64,000 nt of DNA from Hedera helix (taxonomy: Eukaryota > Streptophyta > Magnoliopsida > Apiales > Araliaceae), in assembly GCA_947179155.2 (NCBI GenBank), contig OX359276.1, positions 44,205,953 to 44,269,952 on the forward strand. The letters run 5' to 3'. Below, piece after piece: positions 10,214 to 22,100 of this stretch; position 1 is the stretch's first letter, and every line of letters starts with the position of its first letter. The position numbers and the translations under genes were made by a program. The notes below the pieces were generated by a model. That model was not told where the DNA came from, ran no database searches, and worked only from the letters and a program-made list of their open reading frames with translations.

Positions 10214-11520
10214 ACGGACAAAAAGGAAAATAAATAGATGGAAACTTTAAATATGAATTACTTCTAATATTCTATTCACTTACTAATACTTATAAAAGAA
10301 TAAGTATAGATTAATAATTCTAAATATTACGTTCATCATAATTATTAAAAAATAAAATTTAACATAAAAATTCGTATTAAGTTCAACATTTTAATAGTTG
10401 ATATGTATATAGTGTGTAAAATAGTGTATATAAAATTGTCTCTCATAAAGACACGTTCAAAATAACGTTAGATGACATCATCAATATCTATCATTTTTTA
10501 TATAAAGACACTGACGTTAGATGACATCATCAACTCAAATTAATTTAAAAAATTGCTAAGTTATCTCGGTTTAATTAAAAAATTAGCTGAGTTATCTCGG
10601 TCGAATTGGAAAAATTCGTTTCTCTCCCGTTGGCTCTTCTTCTCTTCCACTTCCCTCATCTTCCTCTTCCTCTTCTGCTTCTAATTTCTCTGTAATTATT
10701 TGACTCTTCCGCTTCTCTGTCTACCAAACACTTTTATCCTGAGTTCCGAATTATGCATTGATAAATCCTAGTCCTTTGTAATTTGGGTAAAAATGGTGGC
10801 CATGGCTGTTGAACGGCGAGAAAGTCGTGGTTGCTTTCTTCATATCTTGTATAATTTACTCCACCTCTTCCTCTCTCCTCTACGAATCCATTTCTCTCTT
10901 TTTTTCTTTCCCTTTTCTTCTTCTCGGTCGAGATTTTCGCTGAATCTCATCGCTCACACTCATCCTTATTAAACACCAAGTACCATAATATTTTCATCAT
11001 TTCTTTTTTGTTTATAGGATTTTTGAATTTTTTTGTTGTCGTAATACAATCGGATCAATTAAGGTTTATATATGTGATTATTTAATTGAATTATGTAATA
11101 TATGTGTGTGTATTGTCATATTTTAGTGAAATTGGTTGTGTATAGACCAGGGGCTTCATTGAGGATTCTTTTGGGGGCGATTTCGCTGACGGGTGTTAAT
11201 TTAATGGCTGTGAAAAGTTGTGAATTTTGGGTGTTTATTTTATTAATTGTTGATCTAGCATTCATTTTTTGATGCTGGTGGGAATATTTGCGGTGAGAGG
11301 GGTTGAAATAAACTCTAGGTAAAGTTAATCATAGACATCATTTATATTTGTAATTGCATAATTCGCATTTAATTAAACAGTTGTTATTAGCTTCCGAAAT
11401 CGGTATGTTTCTTTTCTAAGATTATTCTTTGGAATTCATAACAGGTGATGGGAAGTAATTGAGAGCAGATTGATTCTATTTTTTCCTACATCAGGTTCCC
11501 CAAGCAATTGTGATTTTCTG
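10214..11520. other. intergenic / 5' region of the PreP pseudogene
   Basis: It contains two short direct repeat pairs: CGTTAGATGACATCATCAA at about 10465 and 10514, and AAATTGCTAAGTTATCTCGG / AAATTAGCTGAGTTATCTCGG near 10545-10605. A long CT-rich tract follows (10620-10960), like a plant 5' leader. It may be the relic promoter of the downstream pseudogene, divergent from the PORR gene. I see no coding exon I can support. Confidence 0.4.
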
Positions 11521-11526
11521 AGTGCA

Positions 11527-12717
11527 ATGAAGAATAACGAACGTGCTGCCAATCTTGCTCTTTTAGGTTTGTTTATTCTGCCCCCATTTCATGATAGTTG
11601 CTTATGTCTTATTTGACTTTTTAGTGATAACAATGTTCCATTTCAAAAAAAATTATTTAGGAATTTGTGATTATGATATTTGAGATTTTTCTTAAAATTG
11701 TAACTCTCCTTCACAATCTAAACATAAAAGCAAGAAAATAGCAAGTTTCAATCATCTGCAGATGTTTATGATGCTCATGAGAAGTTTGGCTTCGAGAAAT
11801 TCTCAAAAGAATTCATTGAGGAGTGTAAATCAAAGGTTGTTTTGTATAAGCATAAAAAAACAGGCGCTGAGGTATCGAATGACCATGAGAATAAGGTCTT
11901 TGGTGTTGCTTTTTGAAGTCCTCGGTAAGTATATATGCATTCACCATTTTATTTATATATAAACACACACAAACACAAACATAATTATCTATGTGTGTAT
12001 ATATATAGTTGGTTTCTTATTGGTTGATAACTCGACATCTTATCTGTCATGTACTTGCTAATGCAAAAGAGATTTCACTGGAATCCCTCACATATTGGAA
12101 CATAGTGTATTGTGTGGCTCAAGAAAGTATCCTTTGAAAGAACCCTTTGTTGAATTATTGAAAGGGAGCTTGCACACTTTTCTGAATGCATCCACTTATC
12201 CTGATAGGACCTGCTATCCTGTTGCTTCCACGAACACAGAGGTTAAAACTTTCTACCAAGGTTCTTAATGAAATATTGACTGAGGGTTTCATATTAATGT
12301 GTGATTCTCTTCTACAAGTGGGATTTCTATAATTTGGTTGATGTTTTACCTTGATGTCGTCTTCTTCCCTAAATGCGTGATGGTTGGCATTATGAGCTGA
12401 ATGACCCTTCGGAAGACATAACCTATGAAGGTTTTATTTTTTATCTTTCTGCTTTCTCTGTCCTCCTTTCATTCCTTGTTTTTCTTGATTCATAATTTGG
12501 GCATTTGGTATGTTCTTTCTTTTCCATGTACCACATGTTCTGGTCATGTTATTATTTCTTTCCATCTGAAAGAATGCAATTGTTCCTTAATAATATGACT
12601 TGTATATGCATTATTTCTGAAATGTTCTTTTTTGCCAATTTTAGGCGTTGTCTTTAATGAAATGAAAGGTGTTTACTCTCAGCCATATAACATATTAGGA
12701 CGAACTTCTCAACATGC
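11527..12717 (+). pseudogene. PREP: presequence protease (PreP) gene fragment, introns retained
   Basis: PreP is the organellar M16-family zinc protease that degrades targeting peptides. The segment 11760-11922 encodes DVYDAHEKFGFEKFSKEFI and CKSKVVLYKHKKTGAEV, then ENKVFGVAF followed by an in-frame TGA where the family has Arg (a CGA to TGA change). About 12073-12240 gives TGIPHILEHSVLCGSRKYPL, KEPFVELLKGSLHTFLNA and YPDRTCYPVASTNTE, including the inverted zinc motif HxxEH (HILEH). Then come DFYNLVDV with a 1-base insertion, a partly deleted QQEGWHYELNDPSEDI, and 12643-12717 with GVVFNEMKGVYSQP. Exons are separated by recognisable introns, so this is a DNA-level copy, not a retrocopy. Everything after about residue 220 of the mature enzyme is absent. 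A possible first exon (MKNNERAANLALL, 11527) is uncertain. Confidence 0.85.
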
Positions 12718-13310
12718 AAGTTTGCAAATTTCATTCATGAATTCATTTTTATTATTTATTAAATGTGGTGGTTCTTTCAAACACAATTTCGTAAACTGTT
12801 AACAATGATATCATGTATGTCACCGTGTTGCCCATTATTCTTATCAAAATTAAGTTAGTTTGTCAATTATTTCTCTTTTATAACATTGAAGTGGTGATAA
12901 TTTATTGTCCATTCTTACCAAACGTCTTTAATCTCTAAACATATACTCAATGATGATACTTTTGAATTTCATGATATTTTTTATATTTTCTCTGTTGTAC
13001 TAATTATGGATAATTATATACTTTTAGACTAAAAAGTGAAATATGATTCCTAAAATTACATAACATTTATTGTTGGTTAATTTAGTGCTATTATGTTGCC
13101 ACTATAATATATCTAGCTAATTTTAGGGATAAGTTTAAAAAATTAAAATTATCTTTAAAAGTCATTTTTTTACAAAAATGTATATCTAATATTTTTGGAA
13201 CGAAGGTTTAATCTTGTCGTTTAATCTTTGGGCAAGATAGATGTTTGTTATGGAATACATAGTTTAGTGGAAGAAATTATCTTGAAAATGCATGATCACA
13301 ATATGTTTAA
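12718..13310. other. AT-rich intergenic, no gene seen
   Basis: Lies between the truncation point of the PreP fragment and the left end of the solo LTR. No further PreP exon, repeat end or open frame is visible. Confidence 0.5.
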
Positions 13311-14360
13311 TGTAAGACCTTGACTTTTATGAAATATAAATTTAATTTTTATTTATATATTTTCTTCTGAAACGGTAAGTGGATAAATTGATAAAAGTTG
13401 AAGTTAAGAAAATATTTTGTGCAAATTTTATCTTGTAGGAGAATATTCGTTTTGTCGAAAAATATTCGATTCGTACGATAGCGCCGAAATAATTAAACAG
13501 TATTGGATCTCACAACAAAATATTATTGGATATAAAAAACGACAGTTGTAACCTTTTAAAATAAAAATGGTCAACGGTATTATCACTTTTAACTATTAAA
13601 ATACCAGGTGGTAAATGAATAGTAGAAGACGATATTGCACAATAACGTACAGTATTGCATAATATCACACGGTATGATATAGTGTTTCATTTTATTGAAC
13701 TGATAAAGTGACTATTGTATAATATTGACTTTATTGAACCAATAATTTTCACATGTATAATAATTCATATTATTGAGCTGATAATTGTTACAATAACATA
13801 CGCACAGTAATTCACATTACTGAACTAATAATTGTCATTACACAGTAACGTGTTTTTTCTTTTATTTATTTTCTACATTATTGTTATCATTATTATGATG
13901 TTAATTTAACTGTTGTATTCCATTATTAGTTGGTATTTTTGCTTGTATTGTGAGTATCTTTCAGAAAGCCAACTATACTACAATTACAACAATTTGTTAT
14001 AATAATAAATAATTGTGAATAATTGAATTTATAAAATTATTTTTTTACATACTTTATATAAAGTTAATTGATTTATATAAATTTAATTATTTTATATATA
14101 ATAATAATTGATTTATATAAAGTTAATTGCTTTATATAAAAAGTTAATTATTATATATATAAAGTTAATTATTTTATATAGAAAATTATTTATTTTATTA
14201 AGATATAAAATGAACAGTATAGATTAAAAGAAATTTGAATGAATGATTTAGATTAAAAAAATCTTAAATGATGAGATGTTTGGTACGGATTAAATATTAT
14301 ATTGAAATGAACGGTTCAGATTAATTTAGAAAATATTAGTTTATGATAAGATTTTTGGGC

Positions 14361-14368
14361 TATAAATA
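14361..14368 (+). promoter_or_regulatory. TATA box of gypsy LTR copy A
   Basis: GGGCTATAAATAGATATC sits where the other LTR copies have CTATAAATAG (62291-62300 and about 49483-49492 on the minus strand). It marks the U3/R boundary region. Confidence 0.6.
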
Positions 14369-15758
14369 GATATCTTAACTTAAGAAATTTTCATAACTTT
14401 CTTACTTATTTTTTCTTTCACTCTCTAAAATATTACTTTGTATAAGTTTTCTTTGAGTGTGCTTAAACTATTGTAAGTATTTGTGAAGATCAGTAAGAGC
14501 ACAAGCATTGTTCAAATAAGTCTTTTCATAATAGTTAATCAAGTAATCACATACGTCACGCGGTATTTATAAATTTTTTTTTAGAAAATTTTTCCTTTAG
14601 AATATTTATTTTAAAAAAATTTCTTTTAAAGATTCTTTTAAAATAATATTTTATAACACTATTTTGAAGTTTATTATTCTTTATTCTGTACATTATACAC
14701 ATTTTTACTATCAAATCACTTTTAATGATTTAATACGAATTGGTATACACCATAAAATTTATATGTGATAGCCACTACTTAAATTATAAATATATAGGTT
14801 GATAAATTTCATTTAAATCAATATCTAATCACGTGTTAGGGTAAGATATATTATTTTTTTTCATACTCATAAGCTTACTCTGGCAAGTATTGTTCGATAA
14901 AACTTCCTAAAATGATTATATGTTCCTTAATAGTTTAAACTTCATTTAATATTATTTCACGTAAACCTTCTTATTTACTTGAACATTTCTACTGGACTTC
15001 AACCGTTATTTTGAATTATGGATTTTAAATGTCATTCTTGAAATTGAGTCAACGTCATGTTGATAATTTAGACATTATTTGACTCTGGACAAAGTAACAT
15101 TGTAAACTTTCGATATCTTTTATTTATCTTGTTATTATATTTATTTTGTTCATCATTATATCACTGTTATTTATTATAATCATCAAGAATCAAGTTGTGA
15201 TGAATATATTTGGCTTGAGTGCAGAGATAATATAATTAATGAATATCTTTGATCTGAAGTACAAATAATAGGATAAATGCGATATAATGACGGTGTGTCT
15301 TTTAGGGTACATGGTGAATGTTCTTTGTGGTCTGGGACAAAGAAAAATCGTTGTTGGTATAATCATGATCAGTAGACATTATGATTTTCCTAATGGTTGT
15401 TATTCCAATGTAGTTGTTGATCTAAACTTTGTTCAAAAGCTTAACTGTATTTGTTGATTTAAAACTTGTTACTTATTATATTTTATCAAAAACTCAATTA
15501 TTGAAGGCTAATGATAATTTACTTATTGTTATCGTAGTAATAATATTATTTACTGATCTATTTGAGCTCACCAAGTTCTTTTTGTTCCATTATGCAGGAA
15601 ATGATAGTGTAGTCAAGACTAGTTGGGAGAAAAGATAAATTGAGTGATGGTTCGAGATAGTTGATATAGTAGTCTTCACTGTATTATAAAATAGTGTGAC
15701 AATAATAGTGAACACTTAGTTATGTATTAATAAACATTGTATTATTATACATTGTACT

Positions 15759-16361
15759 TAAGGCTGCAAACGAGTCGAATCGATCCGAATTTTAAATTGT
15801 TCGGATTCGACTCGTAAGGTTAAATTCGTACTATATTTGAAAATTTTTGCTCAGATTCGGCTCGACTCGAATTTTCGTTACTCGAATTTGATTCGACTCA
15901 GATAGAATTATATTCAAACTACTCGCGAACTTCAAATTCAAACTCGAATTCGAGTCTCCACATAATAAGTAGTTTTATAATACATATAATTATTAGTTGA
16001 ACTTATTATTTTACTTAGAAATGAAAAAATATAATTATAATTACACTTTAAATATATAAAATTATAATTAAAATAAAATAATAATAACTTACTATTCAAA
16101 TTTTGTTTAATTATATATGTATTATAAGAAAATGTATCGAGTATCTATTCGATTATGTATCGGATTATGATTAAAAATTCGAGTAGTTTAAATCCTAAAC
16201 GAGTCGAGTATAACTTTATTCAGATTCTACTCGTATTTTTATTCGAACTATTTTTTATGCTCAAATTTTGATCATATTATTAACGAATTCAAGTCTCACT
16301 CACATTTTTTCGAATCGAACCCGAATCGAGTCCGAACTGTTTGTTTTGATTTACAACCTTA
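15759..16361. mobile_element. hAT-type MITE nested in the solo LTR
   Basis: The ends TAAGGCTGCAAA and (complement) TAAGGTTGTAAA are inverted repeats. Flanks ATTGTACT (15751-15758) and GTTGTACT (16362-16369) are an 8-bp target duplication with one mismatch. Subterminal regions are rich in CGAGTCGA/TCGACTCG words, while the centre is AT-rich. Removing it restores the alignment of copy A with the other LTRs, so it inserted after the LTR did. Confidence 0.85.
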
Positions 16362-16442
16362 GTTGTACTATTTTGTAATAGTTGTTATGTATTTTAACGA
16401 CTCAAGTTTGAATTTTGTGAGCCCGAATCTGGGGACGTCACA

Positions 16443-18900
16443 TCTAAGCATGGGGTATGGTAGCTCGAAGAAGCTAAGAGTTTGGTTCATGAAGCATGTA
16501 AGAACAAGATGAAGAGATTTTAGGAGAGAATACAAGATGAAGAAAGAAAAAAATAAGATTGATCATGAGAATGATGAGTAGTGTTTATAAATTTATATAT
16601 TTTGTGTGTTTCTTACAAATATTATTCTAATCCCATGTTTAGCAAATTATTCAATTCGTTATTCAAATTAGTCCGTTCATTGCACGTATTATCAACTAAT
16701 ATTAATTTAATTATACGGATGGAGAAAGTTTGCGAAAAAATATAAATTTTTATATTTATAATTTAGTATATTTTCAGTTTTAAATTATAAATTTATTGTT
16801 AATTTTTGAAAATTAACTGGATATATTTTTAAATTGAAAATTAAGATAATTTATTAAAAATTTTGAAACACTAAATTTTACAATAATTATTACTTTTTTG
16901 ATACTTTACAATATTCATCAGACTAAAATTTAAAATATTTATATTGATTTTAAATTTTAAAATATGTTAAATTAATTTTAAAATTTTAATAATAATTTTA
17001 TATTTTAGAGTCAAATGAATATTATATTGTAGTACTATTATGATATAAATATATTTTTTACGTCTCAATTTGATAATTGTTTTACTATAACGTCGTTGAC
17101 ATATACGATATACTACTAATTTATATAAAAATATATATTTTCGTATTAGTATAATTGAATTATTAAGTAAAGATTGAAATTAATTTATATAATGACATTA
17201 AAAAATATTTTTGTTTTTATTTAATCGAAAGTAAATAATTCTTATTGAGAACTGTTTTTTATTTAAATTAAGAAAAAAAGCGGGGATAAATTCAATTTGG
17301 TAAAAAAAAATAAAAAAAAAATGTTTCTCTTAATTTTGAGAACATGCTACAACTATTAAAATATTAATCAAGCACGACCATCAAATCATAGTAATAACAA
17401 ACACAATTCATTACGGTTTGTTATCCTTTCTTTGGTCGTTTAATCGTAATTTTATATTAAATTTAACTCTCAATTATTTTATCTTTAATGCAGTATTTTT
17501 TTTTAATTAAGTTAGAATTGATCTAATATACATATATGGGAAAATAAAATTTATTCATGTCTTAATTAAGGAGCGGTTTGAAGTATGAAACATTTTAAAA
17601 TTATCCCGAATGTAGTCCTAATTACTACTAAATCCTAAATTATTTATTTTCAGTCACTTTCAAATTGAGTAAAAAAATCATTCACCCAATATTAAATAGA
17701 GTTTTCAAGCTGTTTCTTGTCTACCCATATCCATATTTACATTATTTTTAGGGAATTAATATTTTTATAAGTTAATTTGATATTTTTAAAAGTGGGTCCT
17801 ATTTAATAGAAATATCAATTTCATGTGAGAATTGATATTTTCACAAGTTAATTTGATATTTTCAAAATCGAGTCTTATTTGATCTTATAAAAATATCAAA
17901 TTAACTTTTAAAAATATTAGTATCATATGAGAATTTATATTTTTACAAATTAATTTAATATTTTAATAAGTAAATCTTATTTAATCTAATAAAATATTAA
18001 ATTAATTTATAAAAATATCAATTACTTACCTTTAATATAAACTCAGCACGCTTTAAAAATAGTAAAATTATAGGACTCAATAGAGACTCTCAATTATAAA
18101 TATATATAATATAATTGAGAGTCTCTATTAAGTCCTATTATTTTACCATTTTTAATTATGTTTATGCTTTCGTTGCCACTCCACGCTACGGCGACGTAGG
18201 ATTTACTAACTCAAGGACGCCATCGATTTCTTTGTGATAAAGTAATAAACACATTTTTATTTTCTGATTTTTGTTTAATAAACTCTCAAGTGGCTGTAAA
18301 TTAATTACAAACTTATTAGACTTAGTATAATTTTGATATGAATTGTGAGCTTTTTTTATCAAACAATTTAATCAACTAAAATATATTAAAATAATAAATT
18401 ATTATAAATAATGAAAAAATTACACTATAAAAAATTAAAGATATAATTATTCTAAACAAAAAATAATAGATAATTATGAAACAGGTTAATCGTTACGACA
18501 ATTAATTTTGTAAATATTACAGCACAAAAAAAAATCATTTCAAACATAATAACAAATAATCATAATAATAACTAATTTTCTCAATTACAAAATGGATTAA
18601 ACTTTACAAATATGGTAAACTCATTGCATTAAAAATGTTAACACGCTTTAAACCTTTAAAAAAATAATATTATGTTGTTTAAAAAAGATGTCAACTTTTA
18701 TTACAAATAAGTAAATTAATATTAATTTATAAAATATATTATTGTGTCTGGACGTAACGAGAATATACTTTTCGATCGCAACATATATAAAAAGACGATT
18801 AAAACATTATCCAATATTTTGAATCTAAATAAGTTATTATTGTGTTTAAAAAATTGTAAACTGCATTGCAAATATAAGAAAAGGCATGGCCGGCAGGCGG
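16443..18900. other. AT-rich intergenic with foldback sequences
   Basis: No gene is seen. It contains a series of alternating direct and inverted words (TAATTTGATATTTT, AAAATATCAAATTAA) at about 17755-18030 and a strong palindrome at 18066-18166. Both look like MITE debris. Confidence 0.5.
18066..18166. repeat. long palindrome (foldback element)
   Basis: Left arm AATAGTAAAATTATAGGACT and CAATAGAGACTCTCAATTAT; right arm ATAATTGAGAGTCTCTATT and AAGTCCTATTATTTTACCATT. The arms pair almost perfectly around a short AT-rich centre near 18107, giving a hairpin with arms of about 43 bp. Confidence 0.85.
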
Positions 18901-19100
18901 CAGACCTGAGTACGTGTCTAGACTTTTTACTAGTAAACTAGTATTATTTCTTTCTTTTTCTTTTTTGTCTCTTCCGCTTCAGAGCACATACATACAACTA
19001 TACAAGCAACAAGAGTCGCGTCAGTCGTCACTCTTCCCCAGGTCTCGTCTCTCTCTCCCTCTAATCTCTGCACATTCACGGAATCGGAAAGCGAAGTCCG

Positions 19101-22100
19101 ATGAAGTTGATGAATTCCCTAACCCTAGCAGCTGGAATCGCAACCAGCTACATCGTATTCGATGCTCAGGACATCCAATTCGGATCCGCTTGGTGGTTCA
19201 TTTACGCCGGAATTTCATGCTTTCTCGTGCTCTTCGCCGGAATAATGTCCGGTCTGACCTTAGGTTTAATGTCGCTCGGTCTCGTGGAGCTTGAGATTCT
19301 TCAGCGAAGTGGCACCTCCACCGAGAAGAAACAAGCAGGTCCAAATTTTGGATTTTTTTTCTCTTATTGTATCACATTCATATATACGATGCTAGTATTA
19401 ACGCTTTGAATATGCATTGACTGTTCTTTATCCTAATTTTTACTTTGGATGCAATTGGTGGATGATTGTAAATCTCTGTCACATTTAATTAACTAGTTTT
19501 GGTCTACTTCCCCAATGTTGCGACTTGGGATACTAAATTTCAACTTCTGTGCTAATTTATTATGTTATGTCTTCATGCTTTAGATCAATTAATGTGTGTT
19601 GTTTGTTAGCAGCATTCACTTTTATAATGTCTGGTGGTTCTAGTTTTTGGTGTGAGCTAGCTATAAGACACTCCTGATCACTCTCCATTTGTGAATTAAC
19701 TTCAGATTATATCCTTTTTGATAACAGGACCGCCACTCTTTTGCTATATAAGCCATCTTTGAGTTGTCTGCTTTATGATTTTACTTTCTTTTTTTCCATG
19801 TACTTGGTTTTCAACTCTGTTAGCCATAAATGATCTTTGTCATTTTCCGGTCATTGGAAAAGCCTAGAGCTACCACAAGCAATGGGTGTCGGTAGTGATT
19901 CCCATAAAAAGAATGCCTTACTATTAACATATATTGAACACGATATGATTTTCCATTTTCTTGTTTTCAGCTGCTATCCTACCGGTTGTTCAAAAGCAAC
20001 ACCAACTTCTTGTGACCTTGCTTTTATGTAATGCTGCCGCCATGGAGGTACGAGTGGATACCTGTTTTTTTCCAATTACATTTGTTGATAAAGCGTGCTA
20101 ATCGCTATCTCTGTTTCCAGGAGAACAACAGTTTAGCAAGAGAAAAGTTAAAAAGGAATATAGGTGTTATATACTAAATTATTTGAACTTTCAATTTGAT
20201 TAAACACTTTGACCGCGGCATTAATCAATTAATCCTATAAACATATTTTTGAAAGATTAGACTATATATTTTTGAAAGGTTAGACTATACTTTGGAAGTA
20301 CATTGATACGTATGTATCATATATGATATTTCCTTTGGATGTCTGATACATAAGTTCATACCTAGTACTCCCTCCGTATCAGTTTGAGTGTCATGGTTCA
20401 AAACCATGTTTGAGGCATGGAGTTTAAACGTGCAGATGACAATATAAAGTTTTCATATTTCTTAGTTTCAAATTTTCTTTTAACGCTGTTTTTTAATCAA
20501 GTATATTAAAAAAATATTATTTCTAAATATGTTTTGTTGAAATCCATACCACAAACATGGTTGAACCATGACACCCGAACTGAAACTAAGGGGTGGGGGT
20601 GTATATATGTTACGCAACCGAAACTGATGGAGTATATATGCTGCATTGCTGTGCACAGAGTGCTAACTGATGAGGTTATACAGAAGATAACTGAGAAGTG
20701 GCTGATAGCGTGGAATAATCTAGTATCAATCCAACGTGCTTTACTAATTGGATGAAGTAAAGAAGCTAAAATTACATTTATGGATTGGAATATGTTAATA
20801 ACATATCGAGAAGAGAAAATTGTTACGTGGAGATGATTACATAACTTGTGATTGGTTATTTTATGCATATGTTTAATATTCATTTGGTACCGCTAGACCT
20901 GACAAAATAGGCCCGGACTGGCTCAAAAAAATTGGGCTATGGGCTCCCATTTTTCAGCCCAAAAAAAATTGGGCGTTTTGGCCCGGTCCGTTTTTGGCCC
21001 GGCCCGTGGCCCAATTTTTTTTTCTTCTTATTTTTATTATTTGATATTGATGACAAAAAAAAAATATTAACTTAAAAAATGAATCAAATAGGAAATTATG
21101 AAGAATATAAGAGTAAATTTTAACATGTGATATTGAATAATAATACAAAAAAAAATTATGAATATTATATATATATTACCTTTAGTTTTTCTTTTACTAT
21201 CTTATCTTTAATATTAATATTAAATACATTTATCAATTAATTAATCACAAGATTAGTTATATTTTAATATATATGACTATAAAATTATTGATTATTTTAT
21301 TTACTAATACTATTAAATGATTATGTATAAATTATGTGTTATAATTGTAGATAATTAGAGTTAATATTTATTTTAAACTATGTATTATAATTGTAAATAT
21401 ATATATATATTTTTTAAAAAAAGTATTTATAAAAAAAAAAAAAACTTAAAAAACCCGTGGGCCGGGCCGGCCCGGGCGGGCCACGGGCCGCAGGTTTTTA
21501 GCCCGGCAAGTTCCGGGCCTTTTCAGCCCAGCCCGGCGAAGCCCGGCCCGTTTGCCCGGTATAGGTACCGCTAAGGTTACTCTTCAGCAATTTACTAATT
21601 TCAGGTCTGTTTATGTCAATGTTCCTTGCAGGCTCTCCCAATATACCTGGATAAGATTTTTCATCCATTTGTTGCTGTTGTGCTTTCTGTAACTTTTGTA
21701 CTAGTTTTTGGAGATGTATGTTTGGTTATTAATTTATAGAATTTACTTTCTACTATCGTATTTCGAGATGATTCTCTAAGCCGTGACAGACTTTCCACAT
21801 AACTTACCGTTTCAGATTATTCCACAAGCCATATGCACCAGATATGGGCTCACTGTGGGTGCGAATTTTGTGTGGCTCGTCCGGACTCTGATGTTCATTT
21901 GCTATCCAATTGCATATCCTATTGGCAAGGTAATTTTTGTAAATATGTTTGCTTCACATAATGATACAACCAACTTTAAATGTTTTTTATGTCCTTTGAA
22001 AATTTATATGACCTTGCTTTGACACATATAAAGTTGGATGGAGTAAGCTTCTAGTGAGCAGATAGAGAATAATTAACACACACCTCGAGGCAATAGCTAG

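Larger units (their letters stand above)
13311..16442 (+). mobile_element. solo LTR of a Ty3/gypsy family (copy A)
   Basis: It begins TGTAAGACC and ends GGGGACGTCACA, matching in inverted orientation the 3' LTR at 60433-63424, which is joined to gypsy pol. Homologous blocks run in the same order: GGATAAATTGATAAA, GCGCCGAAATAA, GTAATTCACATTA, then a TATA box and ACGACTCAAGTTTG near the end. Flanking pentamers TTTAA (13306-13310) and TCTAA (16443-16447) are a near-perfect 5-bp target duplication. No internal region or second LTR is present, so it is a solo LTR left by recombination. It is enlarged by a nested 603-bp MITE. Confidence 0.85.
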
